Part shown: in pieces, positions 1 through 7,800 of the stretch
How the letters are laid out: every line of letters starts with the position of its first letter
Position numbering within the stretch: position 1 is the first letter of the stretch
Assembly: GCA_023807065.1 (NCBI GenBank)
Contig: JAJJLU010004606.1
Span: 1 to 11,243, forward strand
Length of the DNA: 11,243 nt
From: Isotricha intestinalis
Taxonomy: Eukaryota; Ciliophora; Litostomatea; Vestibuliferida; Isotrichidae
Direction of reading: 5' to 3'
Program-made: the position numbers and the translations under genes
Notes under the pieces: generated by a model
Seen by the model: only the letters and a program-made list of their open reading frames with translations
Database searches by the model: none
Told to the model about the DNA's origin: nothing

Positions 1-251
1 TTTTGTACTTCTTTATCACTAAAATTTCTTCCTATTAATCTTTTACTATCATAAATTATATTCTCATAATTTTTTATATTTAAATATTTAGCATATTCTC
101 CTATTAATTTTTCATTATTTTTGAATCCTACTACTGATGGTGTAGTTCTGTGTCCCATTATATTTACTATTATATCAACTTTATTATTTTTCCATACTCC
201 AACACATGAATAAGTTGTTCCTAAATCAATTCCTATTGCATATTTACTCAT
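1..251 (-). CDS. HSP70 chaperone, N-terminal part (runs off left edge)
   Basis: The minus strand reads an open frame from an ATG at 251-249 to the window edge, 83 codons plus two bases. It begins [20 protein letters not shown], the ATP phosphate-1 signature of the HSP70 nucleotide-binding domain. It continues with [11 protein letters not shown] (family consensus GNRTTPS) and with [10 protein letters not shown] (family DAKRLIGRKF). The protein is an ATP-driven chaperone that binds exposed hydrophobic segments with J-protein and nucleotide-exchange partners. No signal peptide or transit sequence precedes the IGIDLGTT motif, so a cytosolic form is inferred. The segment usually written NDQGNRTTPS reads [10 protein letters not shown] here, and the stretch before DSKRLIGR is atypical, so this is a somewhat divergent paralogue. 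It contains no stops or frameshifts over the visible length. It is transcribed away from the decayed genes to its right. About 87% of a typical HSP70 (about 640 residues) lies outside the window. Confidence 0.95.
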   Translation of the reverse strand, partial: MSKYAIGIDLGTTYSCVGVWKNNKVDIIVNIMGHRTTPSVVGFKNNEKLIGEYAKYLNIKNYENIIYDSKRLIGRNFSDKEVQ

Positions 252-314
252 TTTAAAAATATTCAAATATTACCCTTTTTTATAAATTAATTAATTTAAT
301 AAGATTTATTTTTA
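252..314 (-). promoter_or_regulatory. Upstream region of the HSP70 gene
   Basis: This short AT-rich spacer lies directly upstream of the HSP70 start codon and must contain its 5' leader. On the minus strand it includes TTTATAAAAAAGGG about 20-30 bases before the ATG, which resembles a TATA-like A/T box. No heat-shock element (alternating nGAAn units) is evident. Calling it a promoter is an inference from position only. Confidence 0.3.
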
Positions 315-464
315 ATGTGAATTACACTTACTAAAAGAGGAGAGACTGCTGTTTGGGTTACTTTTAAAGTAGTTCAAAGATATTCTCTTTTAGAAGTAAA
401 TGTTGAAGAAGAAAGAACACAAAATGGACATATGAAAGTTATTAAAATTAAAAAAAAACAATGA
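315..464 (+). pseudogene. Short coding remnant, unassigned (faint SRP14-like look)
   Basis: An ATG at 315 is followed at once by an in-frame TGA (318-320). The same frame then stays open for 47 codons to a TGA at 462-464. The composition is protein-like and less A/T-extreme than its surroundings, with segments such as TKRGETAVWVTFKVVQRYS and a basic end (KVIKIKKKQ). The piece AVWVTFK faintly recalls the VWVTFK-type strand near the start of the SRP14 subunit of the signal recognition particle, but the rest does not support this and I do not assign it. It has no intact start-to-stop frame longer than 50 codons, so it is probably a fragment of a dead gene. It sits between the divergent HSP70 promoter and the kinesin remnant that starts about 90 bases downstream. 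Confidence 0.3.
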
Positions 465-552
465 AATTATATATTTATTATTGTTAAATATAATTATGCT
501 CATTTTTATAAATAACAAAAATATTTTTTTTTAAAAAAACGAAAAATAAAAT

Positions 553-1270
553 ATGAAACAAAGTTGATTAAAATGTCAAGAAAAAACAGAAAGAGTTTTA
601 GTCTACCTTCATATACGTCCCTTTACTGAAGATGAATTAAATACCGACAATACAACACCAATAGAATTTATAGCTCAAAAAACCAATTCAATCATAAGTA
701 AAAAAAATAAAAAAATATAATAAATTAATTCTATAGTTTAAAAGGAATATGATAAAAAATAATTTACATTCCATTATATTTTCCCAGAAAATTCAACTCA
801 AGAAGAAATATTTTTAAAATCAGGAAAAAAATTAATAGATTCAGTATCAGAAGGATATAATTGAACAATATTTTCATATGGTCAAACAGGAACGGGAAAA
901 ACATATACAATGGTAGTTGATTTTTCCAATAATGAAAAGAAAGGTATTATACCAAGATCATTTGATTACATATTTGAAAAAATAAATCAATTATCAGAAG
1001 AAGATAATATAAATTATACATATAATATTAATATTGCTTTTATTCAATTATGTTTAGAAACAATACAAGATCTATTTGAACCTAATAATAAATTAGAGAA
1101 GATCCTAAAAGGAGTTTTTTTAGAAGGTGTATAATGAATTAAAGTGAAATCAACAAATCAATGTGCAGAAGCATTTATTTCAGGAGAAAAAATCGTTTAC
1201 TAAAATGAATGCTCATTCTTCTCATTCTCATGTTTTATTAATTGTAAAAAACGATAAAGACAATTATTAA
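553..1270 (+). pseudogene. Kinesin motor domain remnant A (P-loop half, eight in-frame stops)
   Basis: From an ATG at 553 one frame reads through a kinesin motor N-terminal half. It shows the first strand RVLVYLHIRPF (family VRVRPF), FTFHYIFPENSTQEEIF (family FTFDxVF...TQxEVF), EGYN-stop-TIFSYGQTGTGKT with the complete P-loop GQTGTGKT, GIIPRSFDYIF and FIQLCLETIQDLFEPN. The last resembles the LYxETIQDLL form of some armadillo-repeat kinesins. At about 1198 the frame shifts to TKMNAHSSHSHVLLIV, the switch I region (family MNxxSSRSH, here with R changed to H). Homology fades by about 1270, before switch II. Kinesins are ATP-driven microtubule motors. In-frame stops are TGA at 565, 865 and 1135 and TAA at 718, 721, 739, 760 and 1132, so the standard code gives no functional motor. 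Switch II, neck and tail are missing. Kinesin identity is certain; the subclass is not. Confidence 0.88.
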
Positions 1271-1399
1271 TAACTATTACTAAAAACAGTGAAGTTATAA
1301 ATCAATAAATAAAAATTTGACAAATAATATTTAATATTAGTTTTAATATTAAAAAAAAATAAAAAAAAAAAATTTAACAAAAAACAATTTATTAAATAA
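1271..1399. other. A/T low-complexity spacer
   Basis: This stretch separates kinesin remnant A from the membrane-protein remnant. It contains the 15-base string TAAAAATTTGACAAA (1310-1324), the palindrome TTTTAATATTAAAA (1341-1354) and long A runs up to about 1380. Both strings recur further right next to other remnants. No coding signal is visible beyond a possible tail of the kinesin frame. Confidence 0.5.
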
Positions 1400-1680
1400 A
1401 TGTCAAAAACCTCATTTACAATAATAATACTCCTAAACATATGTTTCCTAATAATTTCTTTTTCTTTATCTCTCCTAAACTTTCATAAAGATTATGACAT
1501 TAATTATATAATAATAGCAATAGCATCTTCAATATCATTTTTAATTCCAACATTAAGTATTTTCGGAATATGTTATTCTTGAAATATCGATATTTTAAAT
1601 TCTTTATGTGGTTTTAAATTAAAAAAAGAAGAATCATGTTGTGATTCTAATTCAATTGATGGTAGTAATGATTCTGATTG

Positions 1681-1766
1681 TGATTGTAAATGTGATAATT
1701 ATAATAATAGTGATTGTAAATGTGATAATTGTAATTGTAACAATTGTGATTGCAAATGTGAAAATG
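1681..1766 (+). repeat. Short tandem Cys-codon repeat (DCKCDN unit)
   Basis: The 20-base string tgattgtaaatgtgataatt occurs identically at 1681-1700 and 1711-1730. A third, diverged copy lies at 1747-1766. In the protein frame each copy encodes D-C-K-C-D/E-N, giving a CxC array inside the broken membrane protein. Spacings of 30 and 36 bases keep the frame, which indicates expansion within a coding sequence. Confidence 0.8.
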
Positions 1767-2179
1767 CAGGTGAAGGTGCTGCAGGTATTTTAATTTGTAT
1801 TCTTGCGATTATTATTGCTCTTGCTTTGATTGTTTTAGTTTTTTTTTCTTATTTTCATTTTAAGCAAAATATCTTTCTCTCTTTTTTATAAAAAAGGATT
1901 TGAAAATAGAATCTTTTCAATGTTTGTTTTTTACTGTTTAATAATATTTCATTGTCTATTGCTTGAGTTTTGGGTGTTATTGTTGTATTTACTAATCGAT
2001 ATGATACTCAAATTTTAATATTTAATTCTGTTATTTTTGTCTTTTCTGTTTTTTTTAGTGTTTTAGTGGTTTGCTTTTTAAAAAAAATAAAAAAGAAATC
2101 AAATGATAATAAATTTAACTCCTTTGATGATGTATCTTCTGAAGAAAATAAAAAAAAAGAAAATTTACTTTTACCAACT

Positions 2180-2203
2180 AATAATAATAATAATAATAAT
2201 AAT
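2180..2203 (+). repeat. (AAT)8 microsatellite encoding poly-Asn
   Basis: Eight consecutive AAT triplets encode an uninterrupted Asn run in the tail of the membrane-protein remnant. Shorter AAT runs follow at about 2212-2222 and 2252-2263. Asn homopolymers of this kind are common in very AT-rich protist genomes. The MON2 gene in this window also has Asn-rich inserts. Confidence 0.9.
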
Positions 2204-2311
2204 TCGACAAATAATAATAATTTGTCAAATAATAATTATATTCCTCCTACAAATAATAATAATGAGATATTTGTTTATGAACTTCAAAAACCGGAAACTA
2301 CGTTAAATTAA

Positions 2312-2548
2312 TTGTTTTAATTATTCAAACTTAAAAACATGTTTTTAGAATTATATTTTGTTTTAATTATATTAAAAATTAGAAATAAAGTTTATAAGAC
2401 TTTAAGAATAAATAAAACTTAAAAGTGAAGAGTAAAAATAAATTAAATTGTTTTTCCTGTTAATTACTACTCTTAATAAAATATTTGATTTTTATTTATT
2501 TAAAAAAATTTCTTTTCTTTTTATTTTTAAATATAATTAACTATTAAA
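2312..2548. other. AT-rich spacer, no gene seen
   Basis: The stretch between the membrane-protein remnant and kinesin remnant B has stops in all frames at short intervals and no recognisable motif. Kinesin B should have its N-terminal half (first strand and P-loop) here if it were complete, and I see no trace of it. Confidence 0.5.
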
Positions 2549-3053
2549 AGAAATATTATACAAATAACTATTGAAGATATTTTCACTTATATTGAACAAA
2601 CAAGTCATGAAAATACTAAATTGATTATTCAATCTTCTTATTTGAAAATATATAATGAATCCATTTCAAATTTATTAAAACCAGAAAAGACCAATTTTCA
2701 AATTAGAAAAGATAAAAAAAGGAATTTACATTGATCTCTTATCTGAATGGGCAGTGCGATTTATATGCATTATTAAAGAGAGGCATTCCTATCGAAAAAC
2801 AGCAGCGACATTAATGAATAATATATCATCACGTTCTCATGCAGTATTTGTAATAATAGAACAAATGACAACATAGAATATAAAAGGACAAACTCATTCT
2901 CAAATCAAAGTAAGTAAATTAATCTTAGTCTACTTAGCAGGTAGTGAACGTATTAGAACAACAGGAGCTACTGGACAACAATTGGAAGAGCCTAAAAAAA
3001 TAAATAAATCACTTTCATGCCTTGGTAATATTATAAATGCTTTAACTGCTCAT
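2549..3053 (+). pseudogene. Kinesin motor domain remnant B (switch I to switch II part, frameshifted)
   Basis: The remnant starts inside the motor with IIQITIEDIFTYIE (family GIIPRxIxxIFxYIE). It continues with SSYLKIYNESISNLL (family SYLEIYNExIxDLL) and an IRKDKK segment. A frameshift in an A run near 2714-2720 leads to GIYIDLLSEWAVR, and a second near 2755 gives DLYALLKRG. A third returns to the previous frame at about 2785 with RKTAATLMNNISSRSHAVF, an intact switch I SSRSH. A TAG follows at 2874. Switch II then reads [20 protein letters not shown], with the normally invariant Asp of DLAGSE replaced by Tyr, followed by [18 protein letters not shown]. Homology stops at a run of T (from about 3053). 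The P-loop half and the whole stalk and tail are missing. This is a different kinesin from remnant A, because both cover the IYNE and SSRSH regions with different sequences. Lost Asp, three frameshifts and a stop make it non-functional under the standard code. Confidence 0.88.
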
Positions 3054-3165
3054 TTTTTTTTTTTTTTAAAATAATTTTAATATTAAAAAAAAAATATTTA
3101 TATTTATTCGCTCTATTAATAAAAATAATTTAATAAATTTATCATATAACTTATTAATTAAAAAA
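3054..3165. other. T-run, palindrome and A-run junction
   Basis: Immediately after the kinesin B homology there is a long T run (about 3053-3067), then the palindrome TTTTAATATTAAAA (3075-3088), then an A run and further A/T sequence up to the next remnant. No coding signal is seen. The same palindrome plus A-run follows kinesin remnant A. Confidence 0.5.
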
Positions 3166-3747
3166 ATGTTAGATATAATAGGAATATTAAAAGAAAAATA
3201 GAATGTTTCATCAACATCAACAATTCCTGAGATTCAATTTTTAGAAAAATCAGATTTAAATAGTGCACTTAACAGAGGATTTATAGAATTATATCACACT
3301 CAACCAAAAAATCCAATAATATTTTCATCAAAATATCTTCAAAAAGAATCAAAAGGAAAAGAATTAAAAGACCTTTACAGAGAAAAATTAGAGAAGATTT
3401 TTATAGAAAAAAAGAAGAAAAAAGAGGAAGAAAATAAAAAAAGAGAAGAAACAAAGAAAAATAAGAAGGAAAACAAAATGTTCTTTTAAAGCAAATCATG
3501 TGAAGATTTCTATCAAGGATTTAATAAAATATGTGAGGATTTAAAAGTATTAGTGAATAAACAGGAGTAACATTATATGATTTAAAGATGAAGGAAGTAT
3601 CAGAAGAAGATTATGAGAAGGTCAAATACTAAAGTAATAAGATATATTCCTTGGAGTAATGATCATGATTTCATGGAAAATTTATTAAACCTAATAAAGA
3701 AGTCACTTATGATTTAATTGAATCTTCTGCTGTTGAAAAGACTATAT
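3166..3747 (+). pseudogene. DPY30-motif protein remnant, possibly DPY30-GAF (radial-spoke-like)
   Basis: An ATG at 3166 opens a frame with a TAG at 3199. It then encodes LNSALNRGFIELYHTQPKNP followed by IIFSSKYLQKE, which fits the DPY30 motif (L-x-x-A-L-x-x-G-L...P-x-x-P-I-x-F-x-A-x-Y-L). This short helical hairpin mediates dimerisation and docking to amphipathic helices. A Lys/Glu-rich coiled-coil-like stretch follows (about 3361-3480), then a TAA at 3487. The same frame continues with CEDFYQGFNKICEDLKVLV. Later pieces lie in other frames: GVTLYDLKMKEVSEEDYEKV, WSNDHDFMENL and KFIKPNKEVTYDLIESSAVE. These are loosely compatible with a GAF-like domain, the order found in DPY30-GAF radial spoke proteins such as RSP2. 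DPY30 is supported at moderate strength; GAF is only a suggestion. At least two stops and two frameshifts make it a pseudogene under the standard code. Confidence 0.5.
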
Positions 3748-3976
3748 GAATACATTAAATATTAGTGGAAAACCTGAAGATAGTTTAAAGAATATTACTA
3801 TTTTACCTAAAGATTGTGGAAGTAGTCCTACTATTAATTCAGTCGTTAAATTTGATTTAAATTTACCTAAAGAAGAAATATTTATGCCTGAATTACAATT
3901 TGAAATATATTCTCATTTATTTAGTGAATTTATTAACACTCTTTTAGGAGTTTTTTTACTTAATGTTAGAACATAA
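3738..3976 (+). pseudogene. Unassigned coding fragment, maybe continuation of the DPY30 remnant
   Basis: A frame open from about 3737, with an ATG at 3746, runs to a TAA at 3974-3976. It encodes segments such as KPEDSLKNITILPKDCG and VVKFDLNLPKEEIFMPELQF. It follows the last frame of the DPY30 remnant with a single frame change at about 3745, so it is probably the next part of the same dead gene. I see no recognisable domain. Its normal-looking amino acid mix and the absence of a start context of its own argue for a fragment over a separate small gene. Confidence 0.35.
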
Positions 3977-4022
3977 ACTCAAAAATTATAAAAATTTGAC
4001 AAAAAAAAAAAAAAATTAAAAA

Positions 4023-4584
4023 ATGAATATTGGTAATTTATTCCTTTACAAAGTGGATGAAATCTTAAATTCAATTCCATTAGGTGAAGTAGAATCATCC
4101 TTTATAAACGCAAATGAAATATTAAAAGAAACAGAAGAGCTTTTAGAAGACCAAAAAAAAAATCCAATAATAGAAGATCCTAAATCATCAACATCATCTT
4201 CAAAAGAAATAATGGACATAACATCAATATTAAAAGAGAAAAACCAAAATAAAAATTCAACAGAATTTATAAATTAAATGGAAGTAGAATGTATTCAAAA
4301 CCAAATAAAAAAAATGAAAAAATTTTTCAATTATCAAATTACAAAAAAGCCAAATAAAAAAAAATTAGAAGCACTTCAATTTTCTCAGAAAACAACATTA
4401 AGTTCTCATTTTTTTAAAGATGGAAATGTGATAACATCAAAAGCAGTAAAAGAGTTTATTATTTGAAAATATTAAATCATTTAATTCAAAGACAATAATA
4501 ATAGAAAAAAAAAAATGGAGTGGAAATATAATAAATAATAAATGTATAGAAATAGGCAAATTAATAACAAAAAAAGGGAAATAA
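4023..4584 (+). pseudogene. Unassigned charged protein remnant (one stop, one frameshift)
   Basis: One frame runs from an ATG at 4023 to a TGA at 4464, interrupted only by a TAA at 4275 directly followed by an ATG at 4278. A shift near 4458 joins it to a second open frame ending KWSGNIINNKCIEIGKLITK and a TAA at 4582-4584. The N-terminal part has a helical, Glu/Lys-rich stretch (ILKETEELLEDQKKNP) and a Ser-rich linker (SSTSSSKEI). The second part has QNQIKKMKKFF and TTLSSHFFKDGNVITSKAVK. Joined, it would be about 185 codons. It could be a separate small gene or the C-terminal end of the DPY30-containing gene upstream, from which an A-rich 46-base gap separates it. No family is recognised. Confidence 0.45.
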
Positions 4585-4828
4585 TAAAACGATATTTTTT
4601 AAAAATTGGGAATTAATTAGATTAACTTTTTATAATTAATCTAAGATAAAAAATCAAATTACATTAAATAATTTTATCATATATAAAAAATTTTAATATA
4701 AAAATCAAAAAATGTTTATTTTTTTTCTTTAATTATCTAAAGAAAAATACTAATATAATATATTTATATATGACATTTTTATTTATTTCAAAAATATATT
4801 TTATTAAATCTTATTAATTTATTATTTA
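4585..4828 (+). promoter_or_regulatory. Intergenic region upstream of MON2
   Basis: This 244-base AT-rich region separates the last remnant from the MON2 start codon and should contain its promoter and 5' leader. It includes the hairpin described separately (4617-4644) and a TATATTTATATATGAC stretch about 60-75 bases before the ATG that could serve as a TATA-like element. The composition is so A/T-rich that such strings are expected by chance. No open frame of note is seen. Confidence 0.35.
4617..4644. repeat. Inverted repeat, 9-base arms
   Basis: TTAGATTAA at 4617-4625 pairs perfectly with TTAATCTAA at 4636-4644 around a 10-base loop (CTTTTTATAA). It lies between the end of the decayed genes and MON2. 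The stem is A/T-rich and therefore weak, and a biological role is not shown. Confidence 0.6.
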
Positions 4829-7800
4829 ATGGAAATTCAAAATAATAAAATTTCTATTATTAATGATATTGATTATAAAAAATTAAATAATGATTGTAAA
4901 GCTAAACATACTGAAACAAAAAAAGCAATTGAAGAAGGATTAAATTTATTAATAAGTTTAAGAAATGTAAATATTAATCAAATTGAAATTGAATTAAAAA
5001 AATCTGTTGATAAGCTTTTATTTCCTATTCAAATTGCTTCCAATCAAAAAATTAAAAGAATATTTGTTTCTTGTTTAGATGTTATTAAAAAATTAATTTC
5101 TTATAATTTATTAACTCAAAGACATTCAAATAATCTTATTAATATTTTAAATACTTTTTTAAATAATTCATCTGAAGAATTCGTTCAAATTAAAATTATT
5201 GAAACTTTAATTCCTTTAGTTGATGAAAAATTTTTTCAATTAAATGAAGAATTAGTAAATATTGTTTTTAATATGTGTTTAAAATTTTATGCTATGAAAA
5301 ATCAAAGTTTTAAAAATCCTTTAAATTCGGTTTTAACACAATTAGTTAAAACTATTTTTGGCTTTTTAGATGCAACTTTAAGACCTTCTATTATGAAAAA
5401 GAAAAGAAAACTTTTAGAAGAAAAAAAAATGAGAAAAAGTGAAAATAATTTAATTGAAGAAAATCAAAGTGATAATATTGAAACAGAAGAAAAAAATTTA
5501 CCAAGAAATTTATTTTCTGAAGACATTGAAGAAGATGATGATAATAATAATGAAAATAATAATGAATTAAATATTAATGATTTAAATAATAAAAATAATA
5601 AAGAAAGTAATATAAATGATGAAAAGAATAATGAAAAGAATAATAATGTAATAACAGTTTTACCAGAAGAAATAGATTTAAGTGAATATGAAGACACTGA
5701 TATTTATTCATGTAGTTATTATTTATTTAATGTAGTATGTGATTTAATAGAAGGAAAAAAAAATCCAATAATATATGTTACATTATATAGTAAAAGTATG
5801 GGAATGGAATTATTAACATTAATGTTAATAATAACTAAAGATTTATTTAATTATCTTCCAAATTTTATTTCTAGAATAAAAGAAAATATATTTAATTCAT
5901 TAAACAAAAATTTTAATTCAGCATATGATTATATAACTTGTGTTAAATTATGTAGATTAACATATCAAATTAATTTAAATTTAGAAATTTGTTATGATTT
6001 AATTCAAAATTATATTAAATACGCAGAATCAAGTTCAATAACATGGCAAAAAAATTTAGGAATTGAATCAATCAGTCAAATTTTATTTTCTCCTTATTTA
6101 CTTTTTAATTTATATATTTATAATGATCATAAATTATATGAATCAATTTTTTCTATTTTAAATAAAATAACTTATGTTAATGTTTTAAATTTAACAACTA
6201 AAAATTCAAAAAATTCAGAAATTGATTATGATAAAATAATAAGTGAAAGATATTTTAATAATGATATTATATATTATGAAGGAGAAACAAATCCTAATCC
6301 AATTTTAACTAATGAAATTATTTTTGTTGAAATGTTATTATGTTATTTAAATTTATTTGAAAGTTTTAAAAAATTCTCAGAACATGATAAAGAAGAAATT
6401 AAAGAAATAGGAGATAAAAATATTAATCCTTTAAATATTTATGATATTATTCATTATAAACAAAATGAACTTTTAAATTCAATTTTAGCTTTAAGTCAAG
6501 TATCAAATAATGAAAATATTTTAGATAAATTTATGAATATATTTAAAAATGCAATAATAATTTTTGGTAATTTAAATTGTAATGACTTAAGAGATTTATA
6601 TTTAAAAGAATTAGATAATTTAATTCATTTACCAAATGATGATGATTTAAATAAAACATCAGATAATATATTCTTAGAAGAAAAAGTAATGATAACTATA
6701 TTTGATATATTTAATGATAATATTGAAAAATTAGATGAAGAAGGTTTTAATTTATTATTAAATTCAATTCAAAAAATAAATGTTAAAATTATTAAAAGTG
6801 AAAATAATTTATTAATAAAACCAAATGAAGAATTTGAACTTGAAGTTTATATTAAATATATAGAACAGAATTTAAAAAAATATACAAATTTTTCAATAAC
6901 AGAAGATGGAAAAAGTATAATAAAAGACAATTTATTAAATGAAAATATTAAAGAAAAAATAGAAGAAACAAATAATGAAGAAGAAGAAGAAGAAAAAGAA
7001 AAAGAAACTGAAAAAGAAGAAAATAATAATAATTATGGTTATGGTTTATTTTCTACTTTAAAATATGTTTTTGGCTTTTCTAAGAAAAAAACAAATGAAG
7101 AAAATGAAATTAATCAACATAATTTATTACAACAAAAAGAAGTTTTAAAAAAATTAAGTGAAAAAATTAATTGTTTATTTATTGAAAATTCTAATGAATA
7201 CAAAGATAAAGTTTTAATAAATATAATGAATGGTTTAGTTGAAAATACAAAAAAATTATGTGATATTCCAAGTGATAATCAAATTTATTTTTTACATTTT
7301 AATTTATCAAGATTTTTAGAAATTGTAATTGTTAATTATAAAAGAATAAATTTAGTTTATGATAAATTTATTGAAATTGCTTTATTAATTTCATCTAAAT
7401 TAATAAAGAATGTTTCTCATTATGCAATTGATGTTTTAACTATATCAATAATGATATTATTAAATTTAATTAAAGATGAAAATTTTTTTCCTCAAAAAGA
7501 TTTATTTTCTTCTCTTATAACAATATCATCTAAAAATTTTTCTCAAGATATAAGTTTAAATATAATATATGATATACATGAACTTTTATTAAATTCATCT
7601 AAATTATTAAATAATGAAGGTTGGAATTCAATATTTGAAATATTTAAAAAACAAATATTATATAGTGATGAAGCACAAACTGAAAATTGTTTTATGTTAT
7701 TAGAAGAAATATTTAAAAATAATTTTAATGAATTAACTCCTGATAATATAATTTATATTATGGATTTATTAGAAGGATTTATTATTTATAAAAAAAATGA

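Larger units (their letters stand above)
1400..2311 (+). pseudogene. Cys-rich multi-span membrane protein with Asn-rich tail, broken
   Basis: An ATG at 1400 opens a frame with two N-terminal hydrophobic segments (codons about 6-26 and 36-57). It meets a TGA at 1580-1582, then continues in the same frame to a TAA at 1889. The second part holds a Cys/Asp/Asn-rich loop (about 1633-1768, with DCDCKCDN and CDNCNCNNCDCKC) and a long hydrophobic segment (about 1785-1853). A different frame takes over near 1840-1890 with FYKKGFENRIFSMFVFYC and further hydrophobic stretches to a TAA at 2016. The original frame then resumes within 1967-2015 with another membrane segment (about 2018-2080), a basic KKIKKK end and an acidic, Asn-rich tail ending in TAA at 2309. 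The architecture would be about five membrane spans with a metal-binding-looking Cys loop and a cytosolic Asn-rich tail. The two frame changes cancel out, so homopolymer read errors could explain them, but the TGA remains. I do not recognise the family. Confidence 0.6.

Noticed and set aside
315..464. Naming the short remnant SRP14.
   Set aside because: Only about seven residues resemble the family and the rest does not follow its pattern.
553..1270. Introns as the explanation for the stops in kinesin A.
   Set aside because: The stops fall inside or next to conserved motor segments that continue uninterrupted in the same frame on both sides, and no GT...AG pair removes them without deleting conserved residues.
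865..1582. TGA read as Cys (Euplotes-type) or Trp, prompted by GYN-TGA-TIF in kinesin A and CYS-TGA-NID in the membrane protein.
   Set aside because: MON2 encodes its roughly 28 Cys without TGA and its Trp residues as TGG, and the left remnants also carry TAA and TAG stops and frameshifts.
1681..1766. The repeated 20-base units as a CRISPR-like array.
   Set aside because: The repeats are in-frame Cys codons inside a coding sequence, the spacers are only 10-16 bases and derived from the same codons, and the genome is eukaryotic.
2103..2306. A 67-codon plus-strand frame rich in Ile.
   Set aside because: It is a shifted reading of the AAT repeat and Lys-rich tail of the membrane-protein remnant.
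553..3053. The two kinesin pieces as one gene split by an inserted membrane-protein gene.
   Set aside because: Both pieces contain their own IYNE/LETIQDL segment and their own SSRSH-type switch I with different sequences, so they come from two genes.
553..4584. A ciliate-type nuclear code (TAA/TAG = Gln) for the whole organism.
   Set aside because: MON2 has 1780 codons with no internal TAA, TAG or TGA and uses CAA for Gln, and the two other intact genes also lack internal stops. A genome-wide reassignment would put many such codons there.
4617..4644. The hairpin as a bacterial-type terminator.
   Set aside because: The stem is almost all A/T, there is no following T run on either strand that fits, and the context is eukaryotic.
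5464..5697. A 77-codon minus-strand frame rich in Ser and Leu.
   Set aside because: It is the antisense shadow of the acidic Asn/Glu-rich insert of MON2 and has no independent coding features.
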